Shown here: positions 1 to 8,429 of the stretch, piece by piece
Layout: the number at the start of each line of letters is the position of its first letter
Numbering within the stretch: position 1 is the stretch's first letter
NCBI GenBank assembly: GCA_949297445.1
Contig: CASFSS010000018.1
Span: 62,001 to 126,000, forward strand
DNA length: 64,000 bases
Direction: 5' to 3'
DNA from: an uncultured bacterium
GTDB lineage: Bacteria; Bacillota_I; Bacilli_A; RFN20; CAG-826
Position numbers and translations under genes: made by a program
The notes under the pieces: generated by a model
What the model was told of the DNA's origin: nothing
The model's input: the letters and a program-made list of their open reading frames with translations, nothing else
Databases searched by the model: none

Positions 1-487
1 TCATGTTTTCTTTGCGATAAACCATGAAACATTTAACCGATCTAACGCCATAGGAAGGTAATTTTGCAAATTCTTGTTCAATGGCAGCGTTAAAATCAGT
101 TATAGCAATATGAAAAGCGTAATCGACATAGGAAACATTCTTGGCTAAACTTTGTCGGCGCGACAAAATATCTAGAAGAGTGTCTCCTCTTTTTTGAATG
201 GCGTAATCGATATAGGTAGTTACGCCTCCATGTAGCGCAGCTCTTGAGCCGCTTTCGTAATCGTCAGTCGAAACAGTTCCCCCAAAAGGCATTGCCAAAT
301 GAACATGCGCATCGATAGCGCCGGGCAAAACATATTTATTTGTCGCATCAATTACTAAATCAAAATTTTTATCAGGGATGTTTGGCTCCACCGCAATAAT
401 TTTTTCGTTCTCGATTGCTATATCACCAATTTGAATGTGATCAAAAAATACAAGCGTTCCGTTTTTAATTAAAATTCGTTCTTTCAT
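1..487 (-). CDS. Dihydropyrimidinase/D-hydantoinase-like amidohydrolase (3' part beyond window)
   Basis: I translated the minus strand from ATG at 487; 162 codons are visible and the rest lies beyond the left edge. The start shows a metal-dependent amidohydrolase beta-strand region, then the family's metal-site motif D-A-H-V-H-L followed by MPFGGTVSTDD, and further on the segment GVRSVKCFMVYRKEN. These resemble dihydropyrimidinase/hydantoinase, which hydrolyses cyclic amides such as dihydropyrimidines. The ATG overlaps the stop of the upstream 59-residue gene (ATGA), so it is probably translationally coupled and belongs to the asnS operon. Allantoinase or dihydroorotase are less likely because of the MPFGGT motif. 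Exact substrate is unknown. Confidence 0.8.
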   Translation of the reverse strand, partial: MKERILIKNGTLVFFDHIQIGDIAIENEKIIAVEPNIPDKNFDLVIDATNKYVLPGAIDAHVHLAMPFGGTVSTDDYESGSRAALHGGVTTYIDYAIQKRGDTLLDILSRRQSLAKNVSYVDYAFHIAITDFNAAIEQEFAKLPSYGVRSVKCFMVYRKENM

Positions 488-663
488 AAATGAGTAAATA
501 TATAGACCAATTCATACACTAAAAGCCCAAAAAGTGCCAAATCAATAACAAAGAAAAACCAAAACAAGCGCAGTTTGCGCTTAGCGGCGTATTGAGCTTT
601 TAAATTTTCTTCGCCGTCTTCGTTTTGAATTCCTTCCGGATTAATCCGATTTTCTTGGTCCAT
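484..663 (-). CDS. Small single-pass membrane protein (59 aa)
   Basis: This short frame runs from ATG at 663 to TGA at 484-486. It has a strong ribosome binding site, AAAGGAGG, five bases before the ATG. The N-terminal half is acidic and polar (MDQENRINPEGIQNEDGEEN), followed by a basic patch (AAKRKLR) and one hydrophobic helix rich in Phe, Leu and Val up to the C terminus, so the charged half should stay in the cytoplasm. It sits 14 nt after asnS and its stop overlaps the hydantoinase start in ATGA. I recognise no family. The strong SD and the coupling on both sides make it a real gene rather than chance. Confidence 0.75.
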   Translation of the reverse strand: MDQENRINPEGIQNEDGEENLKAQYAAKRKLRLFWFFFVIDLALFGLLVYELVYIFTHL

Positions 664-677
664 TTTTGCCTCCTTTA

Positions 678-2099
678 CTAATATTTAATCGGATCGCTCG
701 TGCGCGGGAAAGGCTGAATATCACGAATGTTATTCACACCTGTTAAATACATTAAAAATCTATCAAAGCCAATGCCAAAACCAGAATGAACCGGGCAACC
801 GTATTTGCGCAATTCTAGGTACCATTCTAAACCGGACAAATTGCCAAGTTCTTCCATGCGAGCTTTTAAAACATCATAACGTTCTTCCCTTTGGGAACCA
901 CCAACAAGTTCGCCGACATAAGGAACTAACAAATCACAATTGGCAACCGTTTTGCCATCGTCGTTTTGTCGCATATAAAATGCTGTCATTGTTTTTGGAT
1001 AATTTGTGACAAAAGTTGGCCCCTTCATGACCTTTTCGGTAATATAACGTTCATGTTCACTTTGCAATCCATCTCCCCATTCGATATTTGGATTATCAAA
1101 TTTCACGCCACTAGCAATTGCTTTTTTTATTTCTTTGATTGCTTCTGTATATGTGATGTGCTTAAAGTTGGTATCACGAACATGCTCAAGACGTTTAATT
1201 AAATCGTGGTCTATATGTTCATTAAAGAAGGCCATCTCGTCTTTGCAATCGTCAAGGACATAGCCGATACAATAACGAATGCAATTCTCAATAACATTCA
1301 TATTATCGTTTAAATCGGCGAAGGACATTTCTGGTTCAATCATCCAAAATTCACTAGCGTGACGAACGGTATTAGAATGTTCGGCGCGGAAAGTTGGACC
1401 AAAAGTGTAAACATTACGATACGCTAAAGCAAATGCCTCCACATGCAATTGACCAGTAACAGTTAATACTACTGGTCTACCAAAAAATGCAGCCGGATCT
1501 TTGTCTTTTGTAACGACTGAAAATGTTTCGCCGGCTCCTTCTGCATCATTACAAGTAATCAAAGGTGTATGCACATACATGAATCTGTTCATTTGAAAAA
1601 ACGAGTGAATAGCCATCGATAACGAATTGCGCACTTTAAAAATAGCGCTCGATAAATTAGAACGAACACGCAAATGAGCAATGCTTCTTAAAAATTCTAC
1701 CGTATGGAATTTCTTTTGAAGTGGATAATCATCGGCGACATCAGCCAATATTTTTCCATCATAAACATGTATTTCAAATGGTTGTTTATTTTCGGGAGTC
1801 AAAACAAGCCGACCAACTAACTCAATAGCGGCACCACGATGCATTTTTTTGCATTCTAAATAAGTATTTTCTTCGTTTTGTTCACTGCTATAAACGATTT
1901 GAATATTGCGAAACGATGTGCCGTCGTTAAAATCGATAAAACCAACTGAACCATTATCGCGATTGCTTCTGACCCACCCACAAAGATGAACTAGATTTTT
2001 GGTCAAATCTTCCAAATCATTTTTGTGCTCTTCACAGCCACATTCAATTACTTCAAACAAGTCGGCGGCCAAGATATCGTAAACTGTCTTATCTTCCAT
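678..2099 (-). CDS. asnS: Asparaginyl-tRNA synthetase
   Basis: It charges tRNA-Asn with asparagine in the cytoplasm. The 473-residue protein has an N-terminal OB-fold anticodon-binding domain (about residues 35-130; LCGWVRSNRDNGSVGFIDFNDG) and a class II catalytic core. Motif 2 is visible as FGPTFRAEHSNTVRHASEFWMIEPEM and motif 3 near the end as GFGIGFDRFLMYLTG. The asparaginyl subtype is supported by the GQLHVEAFALAYRNVYTFGPTFRAE stretch. The length is normal. The ATG at 2099 follows an AAAGAGGT ribosome binding site. It heads an operon with a small membrane protein and a hydantoinase-like gene. Its presence implies direct Asn-tRNA charging. Confidence 0.96.
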   Translation of the reverse strand: MEDKTVYDILAADLFEVIECGCEEHKNDLEDLTKNLVHLCGWVRSNRDNGSVGFIDFNDGTSFRNIQIVYSSEQNEENTYLECKKMHRGAAIELVGRLVLTPENKQPFEIHVYDGKILADVADDYPLQKKFHTVEFLRSIAHLRVRSNLSSAIFKVRNSLSMAIHSFFQMNRFMYVHTPLITCNDAEGAGETFSVVTKDKDPAAFFGRPVVLTVTGQLHVEAFALAYRNVYTFGPTFRAEHSNTVRHASEFWMIEPEMSFADLNDNMNVIENCIRYCIGYVLDDCKDEMAFFNEHIDHDLIKRLEHVRDTNFKHITYTEAIKEIKKAIASGVKFDNPNIEWGDGLQSEHERYITEKVMKGPTFVTNYPKTMTAFYMRQNDDGKTVANCDLLVPYVGELVGGSQREERYDVLKARMEELGNLSGLEWYLELRKYGCPVHSGFGIGFDRFLMYLTGVNNIRDIQPFPRTSDPIKY

Positions 2100-2123
2100 T
2101 TTTTAAAACCTCTTTGTAAAGAT

Positions 2124-2129
2124 ATTATA
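2124..2129 (-). promoter_or_regulatory. -10 box of asnS
   Basis: TATAAT lies 24 nt upstream of the asnS start, leaving a leader of about 17-20 nt that includes the AAAGAGGT SD. I see no convincing -35 hexamer. This is the conventional, SD-bearing type of promoter in this window. Confidence 0.5.
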
Positions 2130-2172
2130 TTTATTCAAGACTTTTTTTTCTATAAAGAAACAATTTAAACCT

Positions 2173-3180
2173 TTAAAAATCTCGAAAACAATCAATTTGC
2201 CAATTAGGATCGGCGCTTATTAATAAATTGCACGTCAAACCATCTTTATAAAGATGTTCGGCAAGTTTGGCAATCATTGCAGCGTTATCGCCAGTACACC
2301 ATAACGGAGGAATAATTATCTCGATGTTTCTGTCTTTGAATAAACGAAGGATTTCTTCGCGCAAATAAGAATTAGCCGAAACACCACCAGCTAAAACAAT
2401 TTGTTTAACAGCATATTTTTCGCTAGCTCTTATCGTCCGATCAACAATCATTTTAATAGCCACATTTTCAAACGAACGGCATAAATCGGCTGTTCGTATC
2501 TCATTACCTTTTTGCTTTTCGTTATGAACTAGATTAATAATTGCTGTTTTAAGACCGCTATAAGAAAAATTAAATTCGCCATCAGCGTGCGGAAAAGGAA
2601 GATGGTATGTATCCTTGCCCTCTTTGGCTAATTTATCGATAATAACACCGCCAGGATATGGTAAACCTAATGTTCTAGCAACCTTATCAAAACATTCGCC
2701 AACCGCATCATCGCTCGTTTCTCCAATAATTTTAAAATCTAAAGGTTTCTCCATTAAAACTAATTCTGTATTTCCTCCGGAAACAACTACAGAGAGCAAA
2801 GGAAACTTCAGTTCCCCTACAAATTCATTAGCGTATATATGAGCTGCTAAATGGTGAACGGGAATAAGCGGTTTATTAAAAAGCATTGCCAATGTTTTTG
2901 CTACTTGCATTCCAATATGAAGAGCACCCACAAGCCCGGGACCGCGCGTAAAAGCATAAGCATCAACCTGTTCTAATGTTACATTTGCCTTGCGAAGTGC
3001 TTCATCTAAGACAAATAAAACATTTTCTGCATGTAAACGCGAAGCAACTTCCGGCATCACTCCACCAAAAAGTTGATGTGTTTTAATTTGGCTTGAGACG
3101 ACATTAGAAAGCAACTTGCCGTCTTCAATAATAGCAATACTTGTTTCATCACAACTTGATTCAATCGCTAAGATTATCAT
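2173..3180 (-). CDS. tsaD: tRNA N6-adenosine threonylcarbamoyltransferase TsaD
   Basis: TsaD transfers the threonylcarbamoyl group to A37 of ANN-decoding tRNAs (t6A), working with TsaB and TsaE. The 335-residue protein has the ASKHA ATPase start (AIESSCDETS, residues 5-14), the metal-binding HxxxH at His110 and His114 (HHLAAH) and a GDNAAMIA motif near residue 300. Length is typical. The ATG at 3180 lies inside the end of the tsaB-rimI gene (20 nt overlap), so it is expressed as the last gene of the tsaE / tsaB-rimI / tsaD operon. TsaC is not in this window. Confidence 0.96.
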   Translation of the reverse strand: MIILAIESSCDETSIAIIEDGKLLSNVVSSQIKTHQLFGGVMPEVASRLHAENVLFVLDEALRKANVTLEQVDAYAFTRGPGLVGALHIGMQVAKTLAMLFNKPLIPVHHLAAHIYANEFVGELKFPLLSVVVSGGNTELVLMEKPLDFKIIGETSDDAVGECFDKVARTLGLPYPGGVIIDKLAKEGKDTYHLPFPHADGEFNFSYSGLKTAIINLVHNEKQKGNEIRTADLCRSFENVAIKMIVDRTIRASEKYAVKQIVLAGGVSANSYLREEILRLFKDRNIEIIIPPLWCTGDNAAMIAKLAEHLYKDGLTCNLLISADPNWQIDCFRDF

Positions 3181-4234
3181 AATTACCTAATCGCTTAATA
3201 AAATATAAAGCGTCCTCACCGTTTTTATAATAACTTTTTTTGCATGTAACATACTCAAAACCATTCTTTTTATAAAAGGCTATTCCAGCCTCATTGCTTA
3301 CCCGCACTTCAAGGGTAACAAATTCGCAAAAATCATGCGTTTTGCTACATAATTTTTGCTCCATATTTTCTAACAATAATTTTCCGTATCCATGGCGTCT
3401 TTCGTCTTTAACAATCGCTATTTGTGAAATTGTAGCCGTATCAAACATATCTAAATAATTCAAGAAACCAATTATCTTTTTATTTTTTAGCAAAACAAGA
3501 AAATTATTTATTGGATTATTTTCTATTTCATAAAGCAAATCCTCTTTGCTCCATGCATCAATGAAACATTCTTGTTCAATTTTGAAAATGTCATCCAGCA
3601 TATCTTTAGTGGCTTTTATGATTTCGAGATGATCATTATTATCGTAATAATTTTTTAGATATAGCGGATTTAAAATAAAAATATTCTCGACAATATTATT
3701 CTTGTTTTTAGCTTTAAATAATTCGTCCAACATATCAAATTTATACGATTCCCGACCAAATAGATAAGCATCCCCGCATAATTCAAAGTCAGGATTATTA
3801 TCAATAAATGTCTTTGCCTCCTCTACAGTCATAATGCATGGTGAGATTATCTCTTTATTACCATCATAAACTGCAAAGTAGACTCGATTAGCTTTCGCAT
3901 TTAAAAGGCAAATAGAGGTTTTTTGCGGATTTTTTAATAGAAAAAGTGACGATACAGCAAATACTTTAAGTTTTAATGCATAAGCGATTGTCTTGGCAAT
4001 TGTAACCGCGATGCGAACGCCTGTATATGATCCTGGACCTATGCCGACAACAATAGAATCTAAATCACTTTTGTCGGTATTAGTTTGTTTCATTAGGTTA
4101 TTTATTTCATTTACCATAACCTCGCTTTGTCTTAAATAGGCATCATAAAAAACTCTACCGATAATTTTTTCATCGTCGCAGATTCCGACAGCTAAATATT
4201 TATTGGATGAATCTAGTAACAAAGTTCTACTCAT
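3161..4234 (-). CDS. tsaB: TsaB-RimI fusion (t6A scaffold fused to GNAT acetyltransferase)
   Basis: Two domains are visible. Residues 1 to about 190 are TsaB, the inactive TsaD partner needed for t6A, with LLLDSSNKYLAVGI at the start and IGPGSYTGVRIAV near residue 70. From about residue 205 a GNAT domain follows, like RimI that acetylates the N terminus of ribosomal protein S18. It has FIDAWSKEDLLYEI, the acetyl-CoA loop QIAIVKDERRHGYGKLL and VRVSNEAGIAFYKKNGFE. I take the ATG at 4234, because an upstream TTG at 4249 would add five residues inside tsaE. The start overlaps the tsaE stop (ATGAGTAG) and the end overlaps tsaD. Firmicutes usually encode tsaB and rimI as adjacent separate genes. 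Confidence 0.9.
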   Translation of the reverse strand: MSRTLLLDSSNKYLAVGICDDEKIIGRVFYDAYLRQSEVMVNEINNLMKQTNTDKSDLDSIVVGIGPGSYTGVRIAVTIAKTIAYALKLKVFAVSSLFLLKNPQKTSICLLNAKANRVYFAVYDGNKEIISPCIMTVEEAKTFIDNNPDFELCGDAYLFGRESYKFDMLDELFKAKNKNNIVENIFILNPLYLKNYYDNNDHLEIIKATKDMLDDIFKIEQECFIDAWSKEDLLYEIENNPINNFLVLLKNKKIIGFLNYLDMFDTATISQIAIVKDERRHGYGKLLLENMEQKLCSKTHDFCEFVTLEVRVSNEAGIAFYKKNGFEYVTCKKSYYKNGEDALYFIKRLGNYDNLSD

Positions 4235-4706
4235 TATTATTACCTGCAATCTTTTTTAAAAAATCTACATATAAGCCGCTTCTATCTAATATGGCAAACT
4301 CGCGCATTGACTCATCGATAATCCTAATTGAAATATCGATACGATTATTAGGTAATAGCGGGGCAATATAATTTGGCCATTCCACAAAACATATTCCATC
4401 ACCTTCTAAATAATCCTCTAATCCAAGCTCAATGTTTTGATCTTCTAATCGATAAGCATCGATGTGGTAGATGTGCGGTTTTATTTCAAAGTAGCATTTT
4501 AAAATATTAAATGTTGGTGAAACAACTGGTTTATCGTACCCTAAATTTGCCAAAACGCCGCCAACAAAAGTGGTTTTTCCGGCGCCTAAATCACCACTTA
4601 ATGTAATAAGAAAAGGCGCTTTTATATTGATGGCAAAATCACGAGCTAATTCCAATGTTTCCTCTTTATTTTTTAAATTAATTTTTACTTCAAATTCTTT
4701 TTCCAT
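4227..4706 (-). CDS. tsaE: tRNA threonylcarbamoyladenosine biosynthesis ATPase TsaE
   Basis: TsaE is the P-loop ATPase that recycles the TsaB-TsaD complex during t6A synthesis. The 159-residue length is normal. The Walker A motif is SGDLGAGKTTFV (about residues 37-48), followed by the family motifs SPTFNILKCY and HIDAYRLED, and later FVEWPNYI. It is the first gene of the t6A operon and overlaps tsaB. Its -10 box lies 16 nt before the ATG and overlaps the -10 of the divergent flavoprotein gene. No clear SD is seen. Confidence 0.94.
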   Translation of the reverse strand: MEKEFEVKINLKNKEETLELARDFAINIKAPFLITLSGDLGAGKTTFVGGVLANLGYDKPVVSPTFNILKCYFEIKPHIYHIDAYRLEDQNIELGLEDYLEGDGICFVEWPNYIAPLLPNNRIDISIRIIDESMREFAILDRSGLYVDFLKKIAGNNNE

Positions 4707-4722
4707 ATTTCAAAACCACTTT

Positions 4723-4732
4723 ATTATATAAT
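4723..4732. promoter_or_regulatory. Overlapping divergent -10 boxes (tsaE and 4739 gene)
   Basis: A 10-bp AT block holds TATAAT on both strands: minus strand 4723-4728 for tsaE and plus strand 4727-4732 for the flavoprotein. The two boxes share two bases, so polymerase cannot open both promoters at once. The plus box ends 6 nt before ATG 4739, putting the predicted transcription start at the start codon. Confidence 0.5.
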
Positions 4733-4738
4733 AAAAAT

Positions 4739-5644
4739 ATGAAAGATGTTCATTATAATGTTGTCATTGTTGGCGGCGGACCAATTGGTTTATATTTTGC
4801 CAATTTATTAGAAAAGAAAAATATTCCTTATATTCTTTTAGAAGCCACCGACAAACTCGGCGGTCAAATTACAAATCTTTATCCAAAAAAGGAAATTGTT
4901 GATCTTAACGACACTCCAACCATTATAGCGGAGAATTACATTAAGCAATTAGTAAGTAATATTAATTTAGATAAGGTTCGTTTTAATGAAGAAGTTCTTG
5001 ACGCCATTGAAATTGGCAATGAGGCTAAGGCAATATGCAAAAGCGGAAATGTTTATTGTTCAAAAAATATTGTGCTAGCCACCGGTTTAGGTTTTCCTAA
5101 ACCCCGTCCATTAGGAATTGATGGAGAGGAAAAATATCAAAACATTATTTATCACTTACATGATTTTTCTTTTTTAAAAAATAAAAAGGTTGCCATTTTT
5201 GGGGGTGGAGATAGCGCTTTAGACTGGGCAAAAGAAGTTTCTAAATTAACTGATGATGTCTTTTTGATTCACCGTCGCGATGAATTTCGAGGCAACGCAG
5301 AGACAATCAAAGACATTAAAACACTAAAATTATATTTATCTTATATTCCTAATTCATTTATTATCGAAAACGGAAAACTAGTTGGAATTACTATATCAAA
5401 GGTTGGCGATGCCAAGATAAAGGTGAACTTATCTATCGATTATATACTTGTGAATTTTGGCACAATACCTCAAAGTGCACCATTTAATCTCCAAAAAGAC
5501 AATGCCGGCCTAATTGTTGATGCGAATTGTCATTCTACCAAACATATTTTTGCGATTGGTGATAATGCGTCATACTTGAATAAAAAGAAAAGAATTGCGC
5601 CCGGCAATGAAGAAGCGCAAATCGTTGTTGATAACTTAAATTAA
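4739..5644 (+). CDS. Ferredoxin/flavodoxin-NADP reductase-like flavoprotein (YumC/TrxR-fold)
   Basis: A thioredoxin-reductase-fold flavoprotein of 301 residues. It has an N-terminal FAD site (VVIVGGGPIGLYFANLL), the LGGQITNLYPKKEIVDLND stretch typical of YumC-type ferredoxin-NADP reductases, a second nucleotide site (AIFGGGDSALDWA, near residue 160) with HRRDEFRG, and a C-terminal FAD-contact GDNAS. There is no CxxC, so it is not a thioredoxin reductase. It probably moves electrons between NADPH and ferredoxin or flavodoxin. It is somewhat shorter than the usual YumC length of about 330 and may lack the C-terminal helix region. It stands alone between divergent tsaE and convergent ntdp. No SD is seen; the -10 box is 6 nt from ATG. 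Confidence 0.8.
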   Translation: MKDVHYNVVIVGGGPIGLYFANLLEKKNIPYILLEATDKLGGQITNLYPKKEIVDLNDTPTIIAENYIKQLVSNINLDKVRFNEEVLDAIEIGNEAKAICKSGNVYCSKNIVLATGLGFPKPRPLGIDGEEKYQNIIYHLHDFSFLKNKKVAIFGGGDSALDWAKEVSKLTDDVFLIHRRDEFRGNAETIKDIKTLKLYLSYIPNSFIIENGKLVGITISKVGDAKIKVNLSIDYILVNFGTIPQSAPFNLQKDNAGLIVDANCHSTKHIFAIGDNASYLNKKKRIAPGNEEAQIVVDNLN

Positions 5645-5646
5645 AA

Positions 5647-6204
5647 CTAATTTATATTTTCAAATTCTTTATATAAAGTCTTGATTACATCATTGTCAAA
5701 AGGAAATTGATGATTTTGAATCATTTTAAACACCAAATCCACACTATTAGATAAGATATTTCTAATCTCATCAGGATAACCTAACGAATTAGCGTGCTTG
5801 CGATATTCTCCTACATCCAATAACTTGGTTGAGCCGTCGCCAAATAGTTTGATGTCCAAATCATAATCGATAAACTTAATGTAACCTTTATCATAAATTG
5901 ATGGAGAAGCGATGTTAACATAATAGGTGATTGTATTGTCATCTTTAAACATAGCAATTACATTAAACCATTGCTTTTTCGAAAAGATAAAAATAGATGG
6001 TTCTTTAGTGTGCCATTTGCGGCCGTTATGCTCAATTACGGCGCTACGATTACTAGCTAAAACAAAATAATCGTCATCATCGCGTAAAACATAATTAAAG
6101 CTCCAAAGACGATGAAATGTACCATCGTGCTTATAAGCTTGTATTTTTAACCATTTTCCCCGCAATGTCTCACCCATTTTATTTAATTTTGTTAAATTCA
6201 GCAA
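5647..6204 (-). CDS. Nucleoside tri-/diphosphate phosphatase Ntdp (DUF402)
   Basis: This 185-residue protein matches the Ntdp/YgaC family (DUF402). It contains IQAYKHDGTFHRLW near the start, then HTKEPSIFIFSKKQWFNVIAMF, a Y-Y-V-N-I-A-S-P segment, and YIKFIDYDLDIKLFGDGSTKLLDVGEY, which carries the conserved acidic residues of the metal site. Characterised members remove phosphate from nucleoside tri- and diphosphates. The start overlaps the preceding membrane-protein gene by 26 nt; a later ATG at codon 10 (MGETLRGKWLKIQ) would shorten the overlap. The gene ends 2 nt from a convergent gene. Confidence 0.85.
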   Translation of the reverse strand: MLNLTKLNKMGETLRGKWLKIQAYKHDGTFHRLWSFNYVLRDDDDYFVLASNRSAVIEHNGRKWHTKEPSIFIFSKKQWFNVIAMFKDDNTITYYVNIASPSIYDKGYIKFIDYDLDIKLFGDGSTKLLDVGEYRKHANSLGYPDEIRNILSNSVDLVFKMIQNHQFPFDNDVIKTLYKEFENIN

Positions 6205-7297
6205 TTATTTTTGAAGCAGTAAGTATGTTACTTTTATAAACATCTAATGGCTTTAAATCTAATGGATTTTGGAGTGGCAAAACCATCAAACCGTCATTAT
6301 AGCCAAGCAAGACATAACAGCGATTTTTCTTGAGACAAATCGACACATCTAACAAGTCTTTATCAGTGTGAAATTCTTTAATTAACTTTTTAATTTTGCT
6401 ATTCAAATATTTAGCATAATCTTTCGAGTTAGAGTAGATGACCATTTTTTCATCGTCATGCTGAATTTGAATTCCTTCCATATTGGTTGGCGGGATAAGT
6501 GTTTTATCATCGCCTTTTAAATAAATTACGATTGGGTCATCACAAGCATAGTTTGCTGGCGCACTGATAAATTTGCCGACAAAAACAGGTAGCAAGCGCT
6601 TCTCATATTTAACCGAACCGGCGCAATCTGTTACCATTATCGGAATGTCGTGAAAGTTGTAATTGATGATTGAACGGCTACCAACCTGAATTATGTTGCG
6701 ATAAAGATCTGTTTCAATGAACTGAATAGGTTCAATCTTATCGTTAGGCTTAACAACAACATTTTGATATTTGTCAGCATCAAAAACATAGTTACTCGTA
6801 TATTTATAATAATCTTCAAAATAAACTTTTGTACGATGTTTTAGATAGAAACGAATAGCAATAGCGTAGGCGATAAAAATAACGAGGCCGACAATTGCCA
6901 GGGTAATAGTAATCCAAATTTCCCAATCCCATAAGGTTCCACCTAGCCAAGCAAAAATTACAATACCTAAAGATAATATAGAAACGATCCATTTAAATAT
7001 ATTTTGAATTTTATAAATTTTTAAAAATTTTAAACGGCGAGAATCAAACTCTTGTAAAAACACCGAGTCAAAACGAGTTTCGGAATCAGTCAAAACGTGG
7101 CTTTCAACATTAATCTCATCTTTTTTATTAGGTGTGCCAGCACTTATTTCGTCTTCAACTTCTTTGTTTTTTTCTACTTGCTCAGCGTATTCGGTCGCAA
7201 GATTTTCATTAACGTTTTTAGTCGTATCATTAACAATTTCGGTTTCTAATAAATCAGTAATATCTGGTGTTTCTCGTTTTTCTTCGCTCTTATCCAT
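6179..7297 (-). CDS. Two-pass membrane protein, DUF3137-like
   Basis: The 372 residues begin with about 100 acidic, Glu/Asn-rich residues. Two hydrophobic helices follow (around residues 105-125 and 130-150: IFKWIVSILSLGIVIFAWLG and WITITLAIVGLVIFIAYAIA), then a soluble C-terminal domain of about 220 residues. The arrangement, with the phrase YYKYTSNYVFDADKY just after the second helix, resembles DUF3137 proteins, but I cannot confirm that. ATG at 7297 has a GGAG SD. It is co-transcribed with and overlaps ntdp. Function unknown. Confidence 0.65.
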   Translation of the reverse strand: MDKSEEKRETPDITDLLETEIVNDTTKNVNENLATEYAEQVEKNKEVEDEISAGTPNKKDEINVESHVLTDSETRFDSVFLQEFDSRRLKFLKIYKIQNIFKWIVSILSLGIVIFAWLGGTLWDWEIWITITLAIVGLVIFIAYAIAIRFYLKHRTKVYFEDYYKYTSNYVFDADKYQNVVVKPNDKIEPIQFIETDLYRNIIQVGSRSIINYNFHDIPIMVTDCAGSVKYEKRLLPVFVGKFISAPANYACDDPIVIYLKGDDKTLIPPTNMEGIQIQHDDEKMVIYSNSKDYAKYLNSKIKKLIKEFHTDKDLLDVSICLKKNRCYVLLGYNDGLMVLPLQNPLDLKPLDVYKSNILTASKIIAEFNKIK

Positions 7298-7380
7298 TGT
7301 TTTACTCCGTGCTTATAAATAATATATTTATTTTTTAATTATTACAAATAAATATCTATGTGGTAACAATATTTAATACA
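7298..7380 (-). promoter_or_regulatory. Possible promoter of the DUF3137-like gene
   Basis: On the minus strand TTGTTA and TGTAAT are separated by 17 nt, followed by an AT-rich leader and a CGGAG ribosome binding site before ATG 7297. Hexamer quality is moderate. Nothing else was seen in this spacer. Confidence 0.35.
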
Positions 7381-8394
7381 TCACGGTTCAATTTGTATAT
7401 TCGTTCTTTTTTGATATAAACGGTCTAAAAGGCATAATGGTTTATATAAAGCAATTAGCAAAACGAGCATAATTCCACCACTTGGTAAAACATATAGTGC
7501 ATTATAAGCAAGCGATTCAACAAAAGGCGTTTCATAAAGAATAATGCCTGATAGCGTAGCGAATAACAAGCGTAGACAAGTCACGACAAGCGAACCGACA
7601 ATAAGAAACAAAACACTTTTTACAGTATATTTTGTACTATCTGGTTGAATAATTAATGGTTTGAAAAATCCTAACAAAGCAATCGAGCCATAAGCTAACA
7701 AATAATCAAATGGGTATGTATATAAGCCCCAACCATCAAAAAGGCAGGTTATTAAACCATATATAATTCCTATGCCGATGAATCCTTTATAAGGACCTTG
7801 CCGCAACGCCAAAATTGCTAAAGGGACAGTCGTAAACGAAATAGAACCGCCCGATGCACCTAAACTAATTTTTAATGCGTCTAAATCTAATCCAACCGCC
7901 AAAGCGATTAAAGTCGCAGCTTCAACAATTTCATATACCGAATATTGATTTTGAGAATTGAGTAAATAAAAAATTAGCAAGCAAGATAGCGCTAGAAAAA
8001 TGGCATATGTTAATGTGTATGGTGAGGTTATAAACGCTATATCAACATTTGCAAATAGAGAAGCAAAATTAGGCAAAGTAAACAATAAAATGGTCGCGAG
8101 CAAATAAAAAATTAAAGAAACCAATTCGATGTCTTTTATTTTATTTTTTAAAAGAAGAAGGGATGAGCCGATTGCCGGCAATAAAATTATTAATAATACA
8201 TTGATAGAAAACTCATATTCAAAAGGTGCAAAAGTTAAAGCAAAACCGTATACGGCGTTAGATGAATCATAAAGGATAGGCAAAACAAACAAAATTAAGG
8301 AAAGAAAGCCAATCGAAACGCTAATCCAATAAAATACTTTGTTAACTATTTGACTATAATTTTTCTTGTTGTTCTCGTTAGAATGCGATTCCAT
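7381..8394 (-). CDS. Thiamine-type ECF transporter S component (ThiT-like) with N-terminal membrane extension
   Basis: This 337-residue integral membrane protein has about five hydrophobic helices in residues 15-150, then a domain resembling ThiT, the thiamine-binding subunit of ECF transporters (about residues 150-320). The ThiT-like part has PLAILALRQGPYKGFIGIGIIYGL and a later YPFDYLLAYGSIALLGF. ThiT itself is about 180-200 residues, so the first half is extra; I do not recognise it. The TPP riboswitch directly upstream supports thiamine or a thiamine precursor as substrate. The shared ECF ATPase and EcfT genes are not in the window. Confidence 0.8.
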   Translation of the reverse strand: MESHSNENNKKNYSQIVNKVFYWISVSIGFLSLILFVLPILYDSSNAVYGFALTFAPFEYEFSINVLLIILLPAIGSSLLLLKNKIKDIELVSLIFYLLATILLFTLPNFASLFANVDIAFITSPYTLTYAIFLALSCLLIFYLLNSQNQYSVYEIVEAATLIALAVGLDLDALKISLGASGGSISFTTVPLAILALRQGPYKGFIGIGIIYGLITCLFDGWGLYTYPFDYLLAYGSIALLGFFKPLIIQPDSTKYTVKSVLFLIVGSLVVTCLRLLFATLSGIILYETPFVESLAYNALYVLPSGGIMLVLLIALYKPLCLLDRLYQKRTNIQIEP

Positions 8395-8416
8395 AAAAAA
8401 TCCTCCTCGCGGAGGA
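8395..8416 (-). terminator. Riboswitch expression platform: SD-sequestering terminator hairpin
   Basis: On the minus strand TCCTCC-GCGA-GGAGGA forms a perfect six-pair hairpin followed by TTTTTT and then the ATG. The 3' arm contains the only SD of the transporter gene. The 5' arm CCTCCGC (8409-8415) can instead pair perfectly over seven bases with GCGGAGG at 8435-8441, the 3' strand of the riboswitch. This is a switch between a free SD and a closed hairpin that may also terminate. Confidence 0.75.
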
Positions 8417-8429
8417 AAAAATTCTTATC

